Assembly: GCF_041333735.1 (NCBI RefSeq)
Contig: NZ_JBGKFB010000001.1
Location: forward strand, 124,001-188,000
Direction: 5' to 3'
Origin: Veillonella sp.
GTDB lineage: Bacteria > Bacillota > Negativicutes > Veillonellales > Veillonellaceae
DNA: 64,000 nucleotides
Shown here: in pieces, positions 62,726 to 64,000 of the stretch
Layout of the letters: each line of letters begins with the position of its first letter
Position numbering within the stretch: the first letter of the stretch is position 1
Made by a program: the position numbers and the translations under genes
The notes under the pieces: generated by a model
What the model was told of the DNA's origin: nothing
What the model saw: the letters and a program-made list of their open reading frames with translations, nothing else
The model's database searches: none

Positions 62726-62744
62726 GTACCACATGTTGTGGTAC
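62726..62744. promoter_or_regulatory. Perfect palindrome in the ilvB-glutaredoxin intergenic region
   Basis: GTACCACA-TGT-TGTGGTAC, eight-base arms around three bases. It overlaps the start point predicted for the plus-strand gene and sits about 110 bases upstream of ilvB. A regulator binding here could control either gene or both. Confidence 0.55.
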
Positions 62745-62812
62745 ATGAGTATGTATTAAATCTCAAATTATAGAAATATATGTTAATTATGTCTGGAAAG
62801 GACTGTAAAACC

Positions 62813-63091
62813 ATGAAAGAAATCTTAGGTTTCCACTTAAACGGTTGCCCTTATTGTGCAAACGCATTCCGTGCTATCGATGAACTTGTTGCAGAAAATC
62901 CTGCCTATGCGGATATTCATATCAACTGGGTTGAAGATCAAGATGCACATGAACTCTTCAAAACTCATCCTTATGAATACTATCCAAACTTGTGGTTCGA
63001 CCTCGACAAACAATACGAGGCTCAACCTGGTGAAAGCTATGACCAAACAAAAGCTTTAATCAAAGCTGTATTGGACAAAGCGCTCGCGTAA
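62813..63091 (+). CDS. Glutaredoxin-like thioredoxin-fold protein
   Basis: A 92-residue plus-strand protein with a CPYC active site in GFHLNGCPYCANAF near residue 12. It reduces disulfides with glutathione or a similar thiol; anaerobes without glutathione may use it with other thiols. ATG 62813 is used because GGAAAGGA lies just upstream; the earlier in-frame ATG lacks one. An IS200-type element begins about 30 bases past the stop. Confidence 0.85.
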   Translation: MKEILGFHLNGCPYCANAFRAIDELVAENPAYADIHINWVEDQDAHELFKTHPYEYYPNLWFDLDKQYEAQPGESYDQTKALIKAVLDKALA

Positions 63092-63241
63092 GATTATTAC
63101 ACAAAAATGTGATAACACAATCAGAACCACCCGTAAAACGGGTGGTTTGCTCACGGGCTATAAGCCCGTAGTACTAGGCCAGCGTCTAAAGGCGCTGGCT
63201 TTCACTACGTTCAAGCCGCATAGCCATTGACTCGTAACGTT

Positions 63242-63254
63242 CCCCTTAAAGGGG
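63242..63254 (-). terminator. Short hairpin after the transposase gene
   Basis: CCCCTT-A-AAGGGG, directly past the transposase stop; likely stabilises or terminates its mRNA. Confidence 0.4.
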
Positions 63255-63261
63255 ATGTGTA

Positions 63262-63723
63262 TTACTTGCTACCCTTAAAAGGGTCCTCATATTCTTTTAC
63301 ACTAAGCTTATCTTTCATTTGGTCATGTAACTCTTGCTCACGTATATATTTCTTTACTGTAGCCTCATTTAAACCTACTGTACTAACATAATAACCCTCG
63401 GACCAAAAGTGTCGATTTCCAAATTTATACTTTAAGTTTGCGTGTTTATCGAACATCATTAGTGCACTTTTCCCTTTTAAGTATCCCATAAAAGATGATA
63501 CTGATATTTTAGGTGGGATTAATACTAGCATATGCACATGATCAGCCATAAGCTCCCCCTCGATAATCTTGACGCCCTTATATTCACATAAACGTCTCAA
63601 TATTTCACGTAAACTATTTCTGTATTGATTATATATAACTTTACGTCTATACTTAGGTGTAAATACTATGTGGTATTTGCATAACCATTTTGTGTGCGCA
63701 AGGCTCTGTGTCTTTGTTGCCAT
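63262..63723 (-). CDS. tnpA: IS200/IS605-family Y1 transposase TnpA
   Basis: A 153-residue HUH single-strand transposase. HIVFTPKYRRKV is the conserved N-terminal block, DHVHMLVLIPP the metal-binding His-x-His, and the catalytic Tyr lies in VKKYIREQELHDQ. It cuts and joins single-stranded DNA as a dimer and appears complete. No TnpB gene accompanies it. The Shine-Dalgarno region can pair with a sequence 50 bases upstream (63726-63736 with 63782-63792). Confidence 0.92.
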   Translation of the reverse strand: MATKTQSLAHTKWLCKYHIVFTPKYRRKVIYNQYRNSLREILRRLCEYKGVKIIEGELMADHVHMLVLIPPKISVSSFMGYLKGKSALMMFDKHANLKYKFGNRHFWSEGYYVSTVGLNEATVKKYIREQELHDQMKDKLSVKEYEDPFKGSK

Positions 63724-63725
63724 AT

Positions 63726-63792
63726 AAAATCACCTTTCTTTTGCATATAATGCGGCTTGAACACCTACATTATACTTAAGCAAGGTGATTTT
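63726..63792 (-). promoter_or_regulatory. RBS-occluding inverted repeat upstream of tnpA
   Basis: AAAATCACCTT / AAGGTGATTTT, eleven exact pairs that cover the AAGGTGAT ribosome-binding site of tnpA. Read-through mRNA folding this way would hide the start, which is known to keep IS200 transposases silent. Confidence 0.65.
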
Positions 63793-63885
63793 TTTGTATA
63801 ACTTTCGTTGCCGCACCCGCATAGCGGGTGGTTTAATGATTCGCGACTACATCGCGAACCAGTCTAAAGACAATAATTAAGAAAG

Positions 63886-63913
63886 AGGCTAGCAATGCTA
63901 GCCTCTTTTTTTG
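63886..63913. terminator. Near-symmetric terminator hairpin at the end of the last gene
   Basis: AGAGGCTAGC / GCTAGCCTCT with a three-base loop, T-runs on both sides. The stop codon of the gene at 63898-64000 lies inside the stem. On the plus strand it could also serve the glutaredoxin-like gene. Confidence 0.75.
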
Positions 63914-64000
63914 TCTTTCCATTCAAGGTACATATGTCTAATGACTTGGATTGGTGATACCAATAACATTCTAGGGCCCCCATAGCGCATAATTTCCCGA
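63898..64000 (-). CDS. C-terminal fragment of an unidentified protein
   Basis: The frame is open to the window end and ends at TAG 63898-63900. The visible 33 residues contain IMRYGGPRMLLVSPIQV and end EWKDKKRG, a natural basic C-terminus with no shift or gap. The family is not recognised from so little; the remainder is beyond the window. Confidence 0.6.
   Translation of the reverse strand, partial: REIMRYGGPRMLLVSPIQVIRHMYLEWKDKKRG

Larger units (their letters stand above)
63121..63862 (-). mobile_element. IS200-type insertion element (approximate ends)
   Basis: A Y1-transposase gene (63262-63723) is flanked by several subterminal hairpins and lacks terminal inverted repeats, as in IS200/IS605. 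Left side: AACCACCCG / CGGGTGGTT at 63124-63147, ACGGGCT-ATA-AGCCCGT near 63153-63169, GCCAGCG / CGCTGGC near 63178-63199. Right side: CACCCGC / GCGGGTG near 63814-63830, TCGCGA / TCGCGA at 63841-63857. The exact ends cannot be fixed without an empty site. Confidence 0.75.

Noticed and set aside
62620..62812. Leader peptide attenuation of ilvB
   Set aside because: No short frame rich in Val, Leu or Ile with a following terminator; only a palindrome.

Overview
The window is AT-rich and gene-dense, with almost everything on the minus strand. The gene content and the strong Shine-Dalgarno sites suggest an anaerobic Negativicutes bacterium, most likely Veillonella. Supporting traits are a walJ-rlmH pair as in Firmicutes, anaerobic purine-degradation genes, C4-dicarboxylate metabolism (two-subunit class I fumarase, DcuC and SLC13 carriers), folate C1 genes, and a type II-like argC. 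The genus is inferred from content, not from a database match.

Layout. 1-1251: rlmH (cut by the window edge) and walJ. 1334-16800: a long purine/uric-acid degradation locus reading right to left: PAS-HTH regulator, ygeX (dpaL), ygeY, ygeW, carbamate kinase, ssnA, a short ygfK-like gene, hydantoinase, an Fe-S/Mo xanthine-dehydrogenase-type enzyme and an NCS2 purine permease. A RuBisCO-like protein lies behind a terminator at its end. 17372-26613: flavodoxin and DUF3793, a secreted protein, glnS, a 2-hydroxyacid dehydrogenase, mscL with a zinc ribbon, a DMT exporter, thrC and a DyP peroxidase. 26774-28846: two XRE regulators with shared palindromic sites, then a ~1 kb remnant of an integrative element at the 3' end of tRNA-Lys(CTT), holding tiny membrane or cationic peptides and an HTH protein.

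28932-47184: molybdenum-cofactor genes (moaA, a MOSC protein, moeA, fused mobA-mobB), a second NCS2 permease, fchA-fhs, an SLC13 carrier with fumarase, two paralogous AraC regulators interleaved with a Yip1-like protein, a SemiSWEET and a zeta-toxin-like kinase, thiT, and guaC on the plus strand. 47338-64000: MFS and DcuC carriers, an M20 peptidase, an arginine operon (M20 peptidase, argF, argC, argB, argD), a purple-acid-phosphatase-like enzyme, carbonic anhydrase, ilvBN, a glutaredoxin-like protein, an IS200-type element and a partial gene.

How it fits together. The Mo-cofactor genes can supply the Mo hydroxylase of the purine locus. That locus can take xanthine or urate through ring opening, hydantoin-type and diaminopropionate steps to carbamoyl phosphate and ATP. 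Formimino/formyl-folate enzymes (fchA, fhs) can collect C1 units from purine breakdown. The two AraC paralogs probably act on the fumarase and SemiSWEET promoters, which share a motif at identical spacing from the -10 box. The least explained points are the RuBisCO-like protein beside the purine locus, the compact YgfK, the shared AraC-type motif, and a 26-residue cationic peptide in the tRNA-associated remnant.
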